A stretch of DNA of 64,000 nucleotides from Pseudeuparius sepicola (Eukaryota > Arthropoda > Insecta > Coleoptera > Anthribidae): contig OY987301.1 of assembly GCA_963920635.1 (NCBI GenBank), positions 12,058,501 to 12,122,500 of the forward strand, read 5' to 3'. Position 1 is the first letter of the stretch. Every line of letters starts with the position of its first letter. Shown in pieces: positions 25,620 through 37,025 of this stretch. Under the pieces are notes generated by a model that worked only from the letters and a program-made list of their open reading frames with translations, was not told the DNA's origin and did no database searches. The translations under genes were made by a program, and so were the position numbers.

Positions 25620-26380
25620 GTAACCTACCTAATGACGTGGTTGTGAAAGTATATAGTAGCAATTATTAGCCTCATGTTACGAAGAGGATCACATATCCCC
25701 ATTAAAAATCGAGGCGATATTAATAAATTTAAGATTTAAATTGAGATCATAAAAAGTTGTTCTAATAATTATGAGGAATACACAAGATGAATTTCTTTTT
25801 GAGAAGAACATAAAACTAATTTTTAATAGTTTGCTACGACAATAGGACTAGTAAAATGTCTCAAACTATTCATTAAATAGTTTTCGCCATCTACACAATT
25901 TAAAAATATTCTGACCATGCAGCGCACTTTTTGAAAAATGAAACTGCGTAAAAATGAAAGTAAAAAATTTGCCTAGTAACTCCAAAACCAACCTGTCAAA
26001 TTTCCACAAAATCCTTTTTCGCTCTCGTAATTAAGTTCATTCCAAATTTACTATTTATTTTTAATTTCTTTGAAAACAGTTTTGGCGCCATTTTTGCTTA
26101 GAATTCATTCGTGGAGATCGGTGTTTTCTGTAGCTTACCGTTTTAAGTTATAAGATATTTTAATTAAAACTTTCCATTATTTTTTTTGTTATAAGTGACT
26201 CTAAAATGAAAACGAAAAATTACACATAAAAAATGCCTTAAGGTTTTTTAGAAAATGAAAAAAGTTACGGGACTTTAAAGAACTAATCCTAAACTGATCA
26301 ATAAATATGTCTTGATGAAACGGAGCTCTAGACAGCTACATTGTGTCTATCTCGACGAGAAGTAAGAGAAACCTGTTCAT
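25620..26380. other. Intron-like AT-rich sequence, no feature seen
   Basis: It follows the donor at 25620. No further exon or repeat end was recognised before the next transposon. Confidence 0.45.
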
Positions 26381-27002
26381 ACAGGGTGTGTTTTTTTATT
26401 AGTATGGGGATCTGGGAAACTAGCGGAAATAGAAGAAAGGTTAAAGTGGGGAAGAAATAGCAGTTTTATGGGCCCAATTTAACGCGCCTTGTGGATTTTT
26501 GAAAAAAGTCATGGCTTACTAAATAATTTGAAAAAACGAAATTTTAGCGATTTATTCGATCCATCTATCTTGATTGTTTCTCATTTTAGATAAAAAGTGT
26601 AAATACCAAAGTTGGAGGGAAATGTGTCCCCAATGCGCTTATTATGGTCTAAAAAAATCAGTCATTTTTAGAGCTTTCCAATGATATAATACTCGATATG
26701 GTTATTCAGAAAAATAAGGGAAATAACTATGGTTTCCATTAAAAAAAAACACAAGTTTGTGTCATATCTCGAAAATGGCAGCTGTCACGGAAAGTATGAC
26801 AAGATAACCGCATTGGGGACACAATTACCTCCAACTTTGGTATTTGCACTTTTTATCTAAAATCAGAAACAACGAAGCCAGATGAATTGAGTAAATCCTC
26901 AAAAAATTTTTTTTTTAATATCTAGTAAATAGTAAACCATAATTTTTTTCAAAAATTCACAATGCGCATTAAATTGGACCATAAAAAAAACTCACCCTGT
27001 AT
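26381..27002. mobile_element. Non-autonomous inverted-repeat element (ACAGGGTG ends), 622 bp
   Basis: The ends are acagggtgtgtttttttatt and the inverse, aaaaaaactcaccctgtat. The arms remain complementary through gcgcgccttgtggatttttg/caaaaattcacaatgcgcat and the block ctccaactttggtatttgca/agtgtaaataccaaagttgg. No coding sequence is retained. Confidence 0.85.
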
Positions 27003-27247
27003 ACCATCTGTGATTGACAGCGGCCTGCAAATTATTTTAGAAAAAGAGGTGAATGTTGAAAATTCTAAAGGCTGAAACTTTTTCTATTATTTAATAATAT
27101 TTCAATAAGATATAAAACGACCTCCTGTCACTTCTCCCGTAGAACGGTCTAGTCCCGCCATATAGCACATGCAAGCTATTTATTCTGCGCATATAGTCAA
27201 ATTTATCTAAAAAATATATATCAATAATTGATACAAATACTGAAAGC

Positions 27248-27425
27248 GTTGACTGACGTATTAATAAGACTTCTCACGGCTATACTTTCATGTCCTGGAA
27301 AGTAGATGGCGCCTATGGTCAACAATGTATTTTGCATTGTATTTTGTCTCCGGGAAGCGCATGGCGAGCCAGAGAACTCTCAAACATAACAGCCGTAAGC
27401 ACTCTTTATTAATACGTCAGTCAAC
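27248..27425. repeat. 178-bp MITE with palindromic ends
   Basis: It starts gttgactgacgtattaataa and ends with the exact inverse, ttattaatacgtcagtcaac. The middle is a semi-palindrome (ggaaagtagatggcgcctat...). A diverged, truncated copy in the other orientation is at 3701-3840. Confidence 0.88.
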
Positions 27426-27974
27426 CCTAAAAGCTTCAATTTTTTTTCGTTTCTTTATTAATAATAAAGGCAATTAAAAATGTATTCTGCCAGACATTTC
27501 TCCAAAAGTTCTGAATGTGTTAGATAAAAGTATTTCGGTTCTTTTCAATTGAGCACCTTGATGTACCTACCTGGGGTAGACTGTAGAGTCCCTTTTGTAT
27601 GTACAGGGCGAGCGAAACTCGATGGCTCTATTATAAAAAAAGGAAAAACAAAGGAAAAAAATCTGAAAAGAACTAAAGACGCCATAACTTCAGTTTCCAA
27701 ATATGCAATTTGGCTTAAAATTGACCACCTTACTCAATCCCACTTAAGAACCTCTTTCAATCCTCTGTCAATCGCTGTCCCGCCGGTACCCCTGCAGGAG
27801 TCGATTTCAGGTTCTAGCTCCGATATGACACAAATAAAATAAAACGAATCGTTAGAAAACCTTACAGAATTTAGTGCCGGCTAACAGGCCTCCTGCAGTG
27901 GCGTAGCTAGAAGTCATGGGGCCCCGGGGCAAAAATTTTTTGGCGCCCCCCTATACCTCAACTAATTATATATA

Positions 27975-29216
27975 CAGTGTCCTCCAAAATGTTCGCACCA
28001 TAGGGGGGAAATTTTTTAATTATTGTTTTGTTTTGAAATTTAATTTTGGGGTTACCTTTTGCTTGAAATAAAATGAAAAATGACTCACTCAAACGTAGTC
28101 ATGCGACTTTAGTTTATTTGTTAAAATGTCAAAAAGATTTACTTGAAAAAGTTGTTTCTTTTTCAAACCTACATAAGTGTACCAAATTTGAACGCTTTAG
28201 TAAAAGTTTTTGTTTTTTGTAAATTTTTAATATTTATGAAATTTGTGAAAATTTAAAAAAATTGTAACTTCGTAACAACTATTTTATATCATTAGCTTTA
28301 TCATTCTATTAATTTTTTATTACTAATTACCAATAAGAATAGGTATTTTTCATTTAGCATTTAGGGTATAAATTTAGTTACATTACGTTCTAAATTGACG
28401 CCAAAATAATAATAAATTAAAATAACATCAAACTATTTTACGTATCTAAGCAAAATTCTTGAGTTTTATGGAACAAATAATTATTAACTTTCAGTTTAAT
28501 TTCACATTAATCGATATTCATGAGTAGGCCATGGAGAGAATTGAAGCAATTGTTTTTATTTGACAGTTTAATACTCTTGAAACGGAGAAAGGTAAAAAAT
28601 GTTGACTATACAAGACAAAATTTAAATTGTTTTCATGTGTGTAGAAAATATGACCTATCGACAAGTTGCTGAAATTTTTAATGCACGACATCCGGAAAAA
28701 AATGAACATATCTCGACTAGTAGAATTTTAGTAAAATCTAAATAATTTTAAAAACCTCACAATCACAAACATAACAGAATTTTAAAGCGTTGATATCATT
28801 TTCTTTTGAAAAACACTTATTCTTATTGGTAAATAGTAATAAAAAATTAATAGAATGATAAAGCTAATGATACAAGTTACAAGTTTTTAAAATTTTCACA
28901 AATTTCATAAATATTAAAAATTGGCAAAAAAAACTAAATCTTTTATTAGAGCGGTTCAAATTTGGTACACTTACGTAAATTTGAAAAAGAAACAACTTTT
29001 TCAAGTAAAACTTTTTGATATTTTAACAAATAAACCCATTTTTGGCGATATATTTTTATAAATGTCATTTTTGACAAATAACGAAAGTCACATGACTACG
29101 TTTGAGTGAGTAGTTTTTCATCTCATTTCAAGCAAAAGGTAATTCCAAAAATTAAATTTCAAATTAAAACAATTAAAAATTTCTCTACTATGATTCGAAC
29201 TTTTTGGAGGACACTG
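27975..29216 (+). mobile_element. Tc1/mariner-type element with ~370-bp inverted arms, nested in hAT
   Basis: It starts cagtgtcctccaaaatgttc and ends with the inverse, gaactttttggaggacactg, with ta on both sides. The arms are complementary for roughly 370 bp (to about 28345 and from about 28805), including gtcatgcgactt/aagtcacatgac and taagaataggtatttttc/gaaaaacacttattctta. A helix-turn-helix transposase scrap lies in the middle. Confidence 0.88.
28614..28745 (+). pseudogene. Transposase helix-turn-helix fragment
   Basis: The frame through MTYRQVAEIFNARHPEKN and HISTSRILVK matches the same DUF4817-type HTH pattern as the relic at 1082-1492 (…REAATEFNRRHPHRN…IHYTTVASI). It is about 40 codons long, ends at a stop near 28745, and has no catalytic domain. 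It ties the 27975-29216 element to a transposase family with this N-terminal HTH. Confidence 0.65.
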
Positions 29217-29583
29217 TATATAGCTGACGACGGATACCGACGCATCACCGCGCTGGCGGGGTGCAGGGACTCGGGAAGCACCACATTGTTGTCACTGTTG
29301 TCAAATTGGGCCAAATTTAGAAAGAGTAGCAGTAGAAAAATAATAAATATGTAAATCTAATTTAAAAAATATACGTTTCCCTTCCTGCTATACTTAATTT
29401 CGTTCTAATGGTTTTTGTGGGATTATTTTGTGGGATTATTTATATTTCCTTAATATCGCGGCCGCCGCGGGGCCCCTGGTTGATCCGGGGCCCCGGGCAC
29501 TGCCCCGGTTTGCCCTACCATAGCTACGCCTCTGGCCTCCTGCGGTGGGTCAACCTCGGTAACCAGAAACTGCCCTCCCCCAG

Positions 29584-29880
29584 GTCCACCCGGCGCTCGA
29601 CACCGCGCCCATCCCCTGCTACGAGAAGCCCCCGCCGCCGGCGGCGGCGGCGGCGCCGCCCCTCGCCAACGGCCACCCGGCGCGCCCGCCGCCGCAGTGC
29701 CACCCGCCGCCGCCGAACATCTGCGTCGAGGCGGGGCGCATCCAGTTCGTCCACCGGGCGGCAGAGGGCGCGCCCGACCGGGTCGATCCCTGCTCCGTCG
29801 GCAGGGTGACCGTCACGCGGGGCCTGCAGACCGACGACGGCGGGGTGCTGGTCGATGTGGAGGGGTACCGGGAGGTGCAG
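29584..29880 (+). CDS. Internal exon, Pro/Ala-rich linker (99 codons)
   Basis: The exon follows a polypyrimidine acceptor (ccctcccccag) and ends at gaggtgcag before gtaggtggc. Length is 297 bp, phase 0 to phase 0. The chosen frame has almost uniformly G/C third positions. It reads VHPALDTAPIPCYEKPPPP, an alanine/proline-rich low-complexity stretch (about residues 16-45), then NICVEAGRIQFVHRA and an acidic part, GLQTDDGGVLVDVEGYREVQ. It joins in phase with the exon at 63938, which starts a coiled coil. The product looks like a scaffold-type protein with a disordered linker before a coiled coil. I do not recognise the family. Two other frames are also open because the exon is so GC-rich; codon bias and the coiled-coil continuation favour this one. 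Confidence 0.82.
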
Positions 29881-31600
29881 GTAGGTGGCGCGCGGTGTAA
29901 TGGGATGGTTTTTTTATGCTGTTGACGCGATTTTAAACTCCGTATGTGTACGATATTGTTTGTACATCTGCATTCGAACACACTTGACTATGGAGTTTAT
30001 TGCCTTTTAACAGTGATTATAGTATTGAGACGATATCCGACCGCTATGTGTATTCAAGCGTGTAAGCTCCATGTTAGAATGCTAGCACAGAATAGCCACC
30101 GTAAGCTATTCTGTGATGCTAGTAATCACCGCTAGTTGCTACTCTAATGCAAAGTTCTTGATTCGTTACATACCGCCCTCTACGGACGATAGCCTGAAGT
30201 TCAATTTCTACCGTCATAGTTTCGCTATTGGTCGCTAGATGTCCCCAACGGCGCTGCCTATGCCCGAGAACCACAGAGATCATTATATCTGTGCGTAGAT
30301 CACAATGCGATCCTGACGATTTATTACAGAACAACCGCAAAAACAGATTAATTCATGCTAAACTCTCAGGATCAGACGAAGGTCTTTTGCCGGCGCCATC
30401 TAACGGACGGAAGCTGTACTGTTTTGTACAGTTTTCGTACGCGCCTCTAGTTAATTCCCAATCCCTGGCGTCAGGAATTATTTGCCAGTCGTTATTGCCA
30501 ATTGGTAAGGAATCTTAAACAATACTATAATCACTGCTTTTAGCCAGCCAGTTACAATATTGTTGTTTGCTACCTAAGCCGCCATTTTTCTAGTCTATAG
30601 GGCAGTCTAACCATCATCAGCGGACAAATGTTTGCATTTGTTTGAAATGCTAATGCTCAATGTTTACAATTCATTAAATTACTGTTTAAAATGCCTTTTT
30701 TTGTTGTGTTATTAATTGAGGGAGTAGAGGAAGCCGAGATAACGTTACTTTTACCAAAATTTGAAGTGTTTTGAGCTTTAAATATAAAAAAACGCCTATA
30801 CGATTTTTTTCTATAATAATGCATAAATGGATAATTGCTATAAAAAGTGCAAATTTCATAACGAAAAGCAGATTAAAATTTTCTTACATCAAAACATTTT
30901 ATTACAGATGAATTAATTTTTACACATTTTGTTTTATTTCTAAATAGTTTTATACACTGCTTATAAGATTTCTTCGTTAAATACTTCTTTCCTCTCTATA
31001 AACCATTGAATCCACACATCTGACGGTGGCAGATGTCCATATTTGATACTGGAGGAAAATTTGCACCATTCATGAATATTGATTCGCTCAGTGCGAATGG
31101 GTCGAACTACCTTTTTACTACATTTAGTTTTTATTTATAGCGGGTCCCTGTTTTGTGATTTTGATCTTGAACATTTATAAAATAATCTAACTCATTGTCG
31201 ATATCAGCTATTTATATGCACTTATTACACAATAGAAACACACAAAAATAATCCACATTTAATATTAAAAAAAAAAATTTAAAACCAACCAAGCTATATT
31301 TGACCTCTAGACGCCATTTTGGACTCGACCAGCTGTTTCGTTGGACTGACCTATGGTTCCTTTATTAGGAGAGTTGTCATCACCAGATTTCAATTGGTTT
31401 TGTATAAAAGTAATGACTATGAGGCAAAGAAAAAACCATGTAGGATATTGCCTTATAGGCTTGCAAGTAAAATTTTGAGAAAGTAATCAAAGAAGTATGA
31501 AAATTTGACACTAAGAATGAGAGAATAGAAGATTATTAAATTACATTTTTTTATGGACCTTACGAATATCTTCTAGATGCAGCTCCGTAATCAGTTTTTT
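29881..31600. other. Start of a ~34-kb intron, no gene seen
   Basis: After the donor at 29881 the sequence is non-coding. A small hairpin at about 30078-30126 (atgctagcacagaatagc pairs with the inverse gctattctgtgatgctagt) is the only structured element noticed. Confidence 0.5.
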
Positions 31601-32875
31601 CTTGAAATCGGCAGTGAATTGTCTCAAAATCGTCATTAAAAGCTCAGAAATCGGCACTGAAGTAGCCCATTATTGTACGATTTTTTCAATAAGTAGGCCT
31701 TGGCGAGATGTAAACTTCAAACGTCAGACGCAGAGCCATCGCCAGCAAAAGTGACCAAATATTCAAAACCCGGCCAAAAACTTTTCGTACACATTGCGAA
31801 ATTGTTACCTATACAGGGTATCCCAACGAAAACTTGACCCCCCCCCCCCAAAAAATTCGAAAACCGAACAATATTTGAAAATTCGCCGAGACCCGTCGAT
31901 TTTTGTTTTTGGGGTGAGCTTTTTTGACAGTCAAGCCAACCCGATAGGTTCATCCCCCTAATCCCTAGCAACCCCAACGTTAAAATTTCAAATGGAACTA
32001 CCCCCCCTGTGGCGCATCATTTTAAAGCCCTTTTTATTGCGAATACAGTGATGTATCGTTTTTAGAATTCTGGGGACTTTTTTGTGACAGAGACTTTTTT
32101 ATTTTAAAAAATAAGGTTTGAATTCGTATATGAACTTTTTTTTGTTTTGCTTCTGCTTTTTCATTTGTTACTTTTTTGTAAATTGATCGAGACGTCAATA
32201 AAAACTATGTAATTTGGTCGTGTGTAGTAGATAAAAAACTTAATAGTGGCGGGCATTTGTGTATAAATTACTAGGCGTACAGTGGATTGTCAGCTTTCCG
32301 TTTTTAGCCAATAATTCTGTCAAATCTCAACAGAATTCTAAAACCGATACATCACTGTATTCGCAATAAAAAGGGCTTTAAAATGATGCGCCACAAGGGG
32401 GGCAGTTCCATTTGAAATTTTAAAGTTGGGGTTGCTAGGGATTAGGGGGATGAACATATCGGGTTGGCTTGACTGTCAAAAAAGCTCCCCCTTAAAACAA
32501 AAATTGACGGTTCTCGACGGTTCTCAAATATTGTTCGGTTTTCGAATTTTTTGGGGGGGGGTCAAGTTTTGGTTGGGATACCCTGTATACATATATAGCA
32601 GCGCAAGCTTTCAGTATAAATATTTTAGTAGGTTTGAATATCAGTCTATTTTTCATGGAGGCTGCACAACAAGCAGCAGTTTGGAATTTCTGTTGGGAAG
32701 CGCCGTGCCTCTTCATACTTGACCTAGGTAGAGCGATCGTCATGACGCGCGGAGTCGGTTCATGGACGGGTGATCCCTTTATGATTATTTTTTGCCTACT
32801 AAAACATTTATTCCGATTTCAAAAAATATATATGTGTACCTCGGCACTGAAGTTCTTTTTATGACTAATTCCATT
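31601..32875 (-). repeat. Dispersed repeat R1, copy B, split by a nested element
   Basis: R1 in reverse orientation occupies 31601-31810 and 32589-32875. The halves join to match 22815-23335 and 54372-54950. The nested element 31811-32588 is inserted after cgaaattgttacctat, where the other copies continue directly into agcagcgcaa. Confidence 0.82.
31811..32588. mobile_element. Inverted-repeat element with C/G-tract ends (copy 1), nested in R1
   Basis: It begins atacagggtatcccaacgaa followed by a run of C, and ends with a run of G followed by the inverse, ggttgggataccctgtata. The arms extend over 300 bp: gcgcatcattttaaagccct at 32012 pairs with its inverse near 32376, and gatgtatcgtttttagaatt with its inverse near 32340. 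The arms therefore cover most of the element. A second copy is at 39743-40675. Confidence 0.88.
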
Positions 32876-33480
32876 TGTTGCGTACATTCTGCTGGCCGCG
32901 CTACTATACTGAATCGGATTAAATTTCTATTTGCCAGTCTTGACATTTTAATGCAGTTCAGGCTGTAGAAGTCGCAGTCAAATATATTTAACGGCCAATC
33001 TATTTGTGTGGCTATAAAACGCGAGCAATTTTCTCGGAGCCCATTAATCCATTTGTTTTGAATTTCGTCAAGATAACAACCCATTCGCCGCTTATTTATA
33101 CGTAGTAAAGTACACCTTGTTAGTATCAAAAAAATATCGAGCAGCCGTCCGCCGATCCACTCACTCTTCGAGCAGTCCATAATGAATTTAAATTGGAGGC
33201 AGTTTTATTTTTAACGGCCCCTGTATTGGGTGTCCGGGCACGTAAAGACGTCCACCTGACAATATAGAAAGGGTATTATTTCGAACACAAGGCAAATAAG
33301 CTTGTTTACAGGGAAGCTTAGCGCTGTCGTAAATGATCGACAGGATGGCGCCAAAAGTTATAGTGCCCCGAACAAAATTCACAGATCTTGCATCGGACGC
33401 AAACATCGTAGGCGAATTGAAAATACCGACACAACTGCTAAATTTGTAATGGCGGCTTTCCACCATACCGAAAAAAACAA
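32876..33480. other. Intronic non-coding stretch
   Basis: Open frames on both strands (including 131 aa on the minus strand) overlap R1 or unique DNA and show no domain. Confidence 0.35.
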
Positions 33481-33481
33481 A

Positions 33482-34390
33482 GGACATAACAGTCACCTGT
33501 CAAATTGACAGTTTTTACTCATTTCTAGTATGTTTTCGCTCAAATTATTAATTATAAAAGTGTGTAATAAACTTACCTGAGAATTAAAGAATCAGAGCAC
33601 TCTTAACGTTACGTACAAAAATATAGAACTGGAAATAAGAATAACACCCTAACTTAGCTTATACGAGAAATGAGTAAAAACTGTCAATTTGACATGTAGC
33701 TGTGATTTCGAAATGTTACTTTTTTTCTACTCCGTATGAGATCAACATACTAAAATTTCATCGAAATCCCACGAGAAATGAGTAAAAACTGTCAATAACT
33801 GTCAATTTGACATGTAGCTGTGATTTCGAAATGTTACTTTTTTTCTACTCAATATGAGATCAACATACTAAAATTTCATCGAAATCCCACGAGAAATGAG
33901 TAAAAACTGTCAATTTGACATGTAGCTGTGATTTCGAAATGTTACTTTTTTTCCACTCCGTATGAGATCAACACACTAAAATTTCATCGAAATCATACGA
34001 GAAATGAGTAAAAACTGTCAATTTGACAGGTAGCTGCGATTTCGAAATGTTACTTTTTTTCTACTCCGTATGAGATCAACACACTAAAATTTCATCGAAA
34101 TCGTACGAGAAATGAGTAAAAACTGTCAATTTGACAGGTAGCTGCGATTTCGAAATGTTACTTTTTTTCTACTCCGTATGAGATCAACATACTAAAATTT
34201 CAGCAAAATCATACGAGAAATGAGAAAAAACTGTCAATTTGACAGGTAGCTATGATTTCGACATGTTACTTTTTTTTACTCCGTATGAGAACAACACACC
34301 AAAATTTGAGCGAAAACATACTAGAAATGAGTAAAAACTGTCAATTTGACAGGTGACAGGTACCTTTGATTTAGACATGTTGTTTTTTGA
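33482..34390. mobile_element. Putative inverted-end element built around a 108-bp tandem array
   Basis: The left side, cacctgtcaaattgacagtt at 33493 running through atttctagtatgttttcgct, is the inverse of the right side at about 34307-34362 (gagcgaaaacatactagaaa ... tttgacaggtgac). Between them lies the tandem array. Inverted ends enclosing an internal minisatellite suggest a mobile element, but the outer limits and any target duplication are not resolved. Confidence 0.55.
33664..34390. repeat. Tandem array, 108-bp unit, seven copies
   Basis: Units start at cgagaaatgag at 33664, 33772, 33890, 33998, 34106, 34214 and (ctagaaatgag) 34321. Each contains the small palindrome ctgtcaatttgacag, a gatttcgaaatgttactttt segment and gtatgagatcaaca. 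The second unit has a 10-bp internal duplication (ctgtcaataa). Divergence rises toward the right end. Confidence 0.93.
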
Positions 34391-35548
34391 CTTTTATTAA
34401 TTTAAAACCCGTCATTACAAATTGTTATCCACTAGTTTTGTACGAAATACAGTAATTTCTGTTTCACTACTATCGTCAATCTATTTTTAGCTTATTGGAC
34501 TTTGACCGACACCGAAATTCTGTTCACTTTTTCGTGGAACGGGCCCGTATACGCGAGCCCAGTAGTATTTTCAATACTAAAAAGGATAATAATTTCCCAC
34601 GAAGGCAAAAGAAATACGAGCAAAAATGTTCCGATATAGAGCGATGAACAAAACGTCGACGGATGCGTTTTGTACGTTTCTGCCGAAAGATTTATTGGAT
34701 CCCAAGAACGTTCAATAGGATCTTAACAGTGTCATCCCCTTTCACGGCGGGCGGTGGACCGGAGACACTGATAAAGCCGGAATTAGAATGGCGCCCGATT
34801 GATTCTTTTGAAGGCAACGAAGGCTCCGAATATGCGAGTTATTAAAATCCGGGGGAGGGGGAAAGGGAGACGGAACGTTTCCGTTTTAATTTAGACGAAG
34901 ACGTCCGTGGAATTTTAATACAAAGGGTGGGTCTGAAATGTTATAAAAGTGAAGTAAAAACAAAGTAAAACTCTAAAGAAGGCATGAGAGCAGAGTTGGT
35001 TCCAAACGAAATAGAAACTGTCTATTCCAAGACCTTCTACCTAGTACTTTCTTATTTTAAAAAATGGTTGTCGGTCAAGGAGTAGATGCTAATTTTGTAT
35101 GCGAACATTTTTTAGGTTAGCGACGCCACTGCCACCTGGAAGGTATAAAAAATGAGCCCCGCGAATGTCGCGGAGGGCCGCTGAAAAGCTGAAAGCGCGT
35201 TTAAGTGGCGGAATCCGCAGCATCCGAAGGCCGGTTCGGGATCCCCACTGACAACTGTAACTTATTAAAATTGCTCCCCGCATACTAAGAAAACGTCCAA
35301 CGGTTAACTCGAATAATATCGCCGAGGAACATTCTTAAAATCGCTGGTAAGCCGACGCCAAAGTGGACGCCATTATAATAAATAATTTTCCTGGCATGGC
35401 CAGTGGCCATCTTCTTTTTGTGAGGCGCGCAATGTATTTTTTTCTTTCAAGAAAGGTCCGCCAGGTATACAAATATTTTTTTACAAACGTAAACCACTGG
35501 AAGCAACAAAAATTTTTACTTATTGCGAGGATATTATTATAGGTGACT
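34391..35548. other. Intronic stretch containing one half of a duplicated 200-bp segment
   Basis: About 34640-34848 is roughly 90% like 50186-50398 (see the separate entry). The rest, including a GC-balanced block at 35100-35290, shows no recognisable exon. Confidence 0.4.
34640..34848 (+). repeat. Segmental duplicate, copy 1 (partner 50186-50398)
   Basis: Shared blocks include gaacgttcaataggatctta, cggtggaccggaga and ctgataaagccggaattaga, ending tatgcgagttatta. In both copies a plus-strand frame stays open to the same TAA and ends RPIDSFEG..GSEYASY. The only indel inside this shared frame is 3 bp. Upstream of cgaaagatttattgg the copies diverge by several indels. There are no transposon-like termini. 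Confidence 0.75.
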
Positions 35549-35977
35549 ATATTAGTCTTAGACAAGGAAAGAGAGAGAACGCCTAACAGCCGTGTTACTG
35601 ACTGCCACATCGCACGACAGGCCAGTGGCGTAGCATGCAACGCGCTCTTAGCCGATATCACAAAAATGTAAAAAAATGAAAAAGTAATTAATTTTGTCAA
35701 GTGCTGAAATACCTATATTTATTTGCGGCGACCGAATCAATCAAAATAAAATAAATAATGCACGCCCATGGAAACCAGCCCATATATTATGAAACTATCA
35801 TAATTAATTAAGAAATTTTCAATAAAAATGATGTTAAAAAATAATTATATTGGTCCTATTTACAAACACAACAATGCATTTTATCATACTAAAAGGTAGA
35901 AGGAATTTGAAGAAGTTATATTGAGAAAAAAATAAAGTTTTAGGGTATCTTTCAAAGGTAGCTTGTTAAATATTTAC

Positions 35978-36048
35978 CTGTGAAACGAAATCCCGGGCTC
36001 TTGCTTTTCACTTCTGCTTTTGCAACCAAACGTTGAACAATTCACCAT
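35978..36048 (-). pseudogene. THAP-domain first exon of a P-like transposase
   Basis: Starts at ATG (36046-36048) and reads MVNCSTFGCKSRSEKQEPGI then SFH, with a donor directly after (CAG then gtaaatatt, exon end 35978). CxxxxC spacing (C4, C9) and the GISFH block are typical of the start of a THAP zinc finger. It ends in phase 2, the same phase as the THAP exon 1 at 20108-20202. No second THAP exon with the C..H half is present inside the element, so it cannot make a functional protein. Confidence 0.8.
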
Positions 36049-36193
36049 CGTAAGAGTAAATTTTCCCATTGGTACTTTTAATTCACAAATTCACGAAATT
36101 AACTCACAACGTACTCGTTTTGTCTGACACATATAAAATTGCCGCCGTTCAAAACGACGTAACAAAATCTATACACGGCATGTTGGGCAAGAG

Positions 36194-37025
36194 CAGGGAC
36201 TCTTTAAAATAAGGGGACCCAGCATGTCACAGTATATGACATAGGAAAAGTGAAGCCTTGAGGGGAAGTTTCTTTTCTGTATACTCCAAGGAGACCACAT
36301 AAGTGGGCTGGTACAAGGTTATGTTATATGTCAGTGTCCAACTGCCATCAGGTTTTATGTGACATGCCAGTGCCATAGATTCCAAAGGAGGCAAAATATT
36401 TCCCATCATAGTTCACAATTTTTAAGTTTTCTAACTTCCAGATAGTCAATTAAAGGTAATGCGGCCGCCTGTAGTAGTCCCAATAATTGCAACCAGATTT
36501 TTCTTGTCTCACCTTTAGTAATCCTACAATTCCCATTACGTGGGCATTACGTATAAGTAAGTAGTTCAAAACAAAAACGGTATTTCTTAAATTTTAAATT
36601 ATTAAGCAGGTAGCTTCAGTCAGGTCTTTTTTTAAACAGTTTTTATCTACAACTATAAGTTTATTTTAAGTTTGTGAGGTACCTTGGGAGAGAAATAAAA
36701 TTACAAAAATGAGCAGAGTACTTTATAGGTACATTACTTAAATTCCTGGAAATAATTGCAAGAAACAAAATTCAAATATAAAATAAATTTGATTCATTTG
36801 GCACTTGCCATATTCTGTGTTTGTTGACAGAACATTATCAAGTCTAATTTTTAGAAATCATGGAAACCATTATTAATTTTTACTAACAATCAAAGTACCT
36901 GTTATATTCATAGATTCTCCAATAAAATGGCATACTTGGCATCATTCAGATCATTAGAATGGGGAAAGAAATGGCCTCACTTTGGAAAGTATAATGCTGG
37001 GTCCCCTTACTTAAAGGGGTCCCTG
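36194..37025. mobile_element. hAT MITE, 832 bp, nested in the P-like element
   Basis: Ends CAGGGACTCTTTAAAATAAG and the inverse, cttacttaaaggggtccctg. The inverted region is about 32 bp and includes ggggacccagcat. It is flanked by a perfect 8-bp duplication, ggcaagag, at 36186-36193 and 37026-37033. No transposase remains. A longer but 5'-truncated relative is at 38337-39277. Confidence 0.93.

Larger units (their letters stand above)
27896..29534. mobile_element. hAT element, 1639 bp, interrupted by a mariner-type element
   Basis: The left end is CAGTGGCGTAGCTAGAAGTC and the right end is inverse-like, ccatagctacgcctctg. They are flanked by a perfect 8-bp duplication, gcctcctg, at 27888-27895 and 29535-29542. 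G/C-rich subterminal blocks (ggggccccggggc on the left, ggggccccgggc on the right) are also inverted. An element with TA-flanked ends fills 27975-29216, leaving only about 400 bp of hAT DNA without recognisable transposase. The right end lies 49 bp upstream of the exon at 29584. Confidence 0.92.

Noticed and set aside
25514..29880. Direct splicing of exon 25514-25619 to exon 29584-29880
   Set aside because: The phases do not fit (1 into 0). The resulting frame would be a Gly/Arg-rich low-quality translation in place of the biased frame.
29408..29981. Several long frames on both strands over the GC-rich 29584-29880 exon
   Set aside because: They are shadows of a GC-rich exon; the arginine-rich and glycine-rich alternatives lack codon bias and do not continue into the coiled-coil exon.
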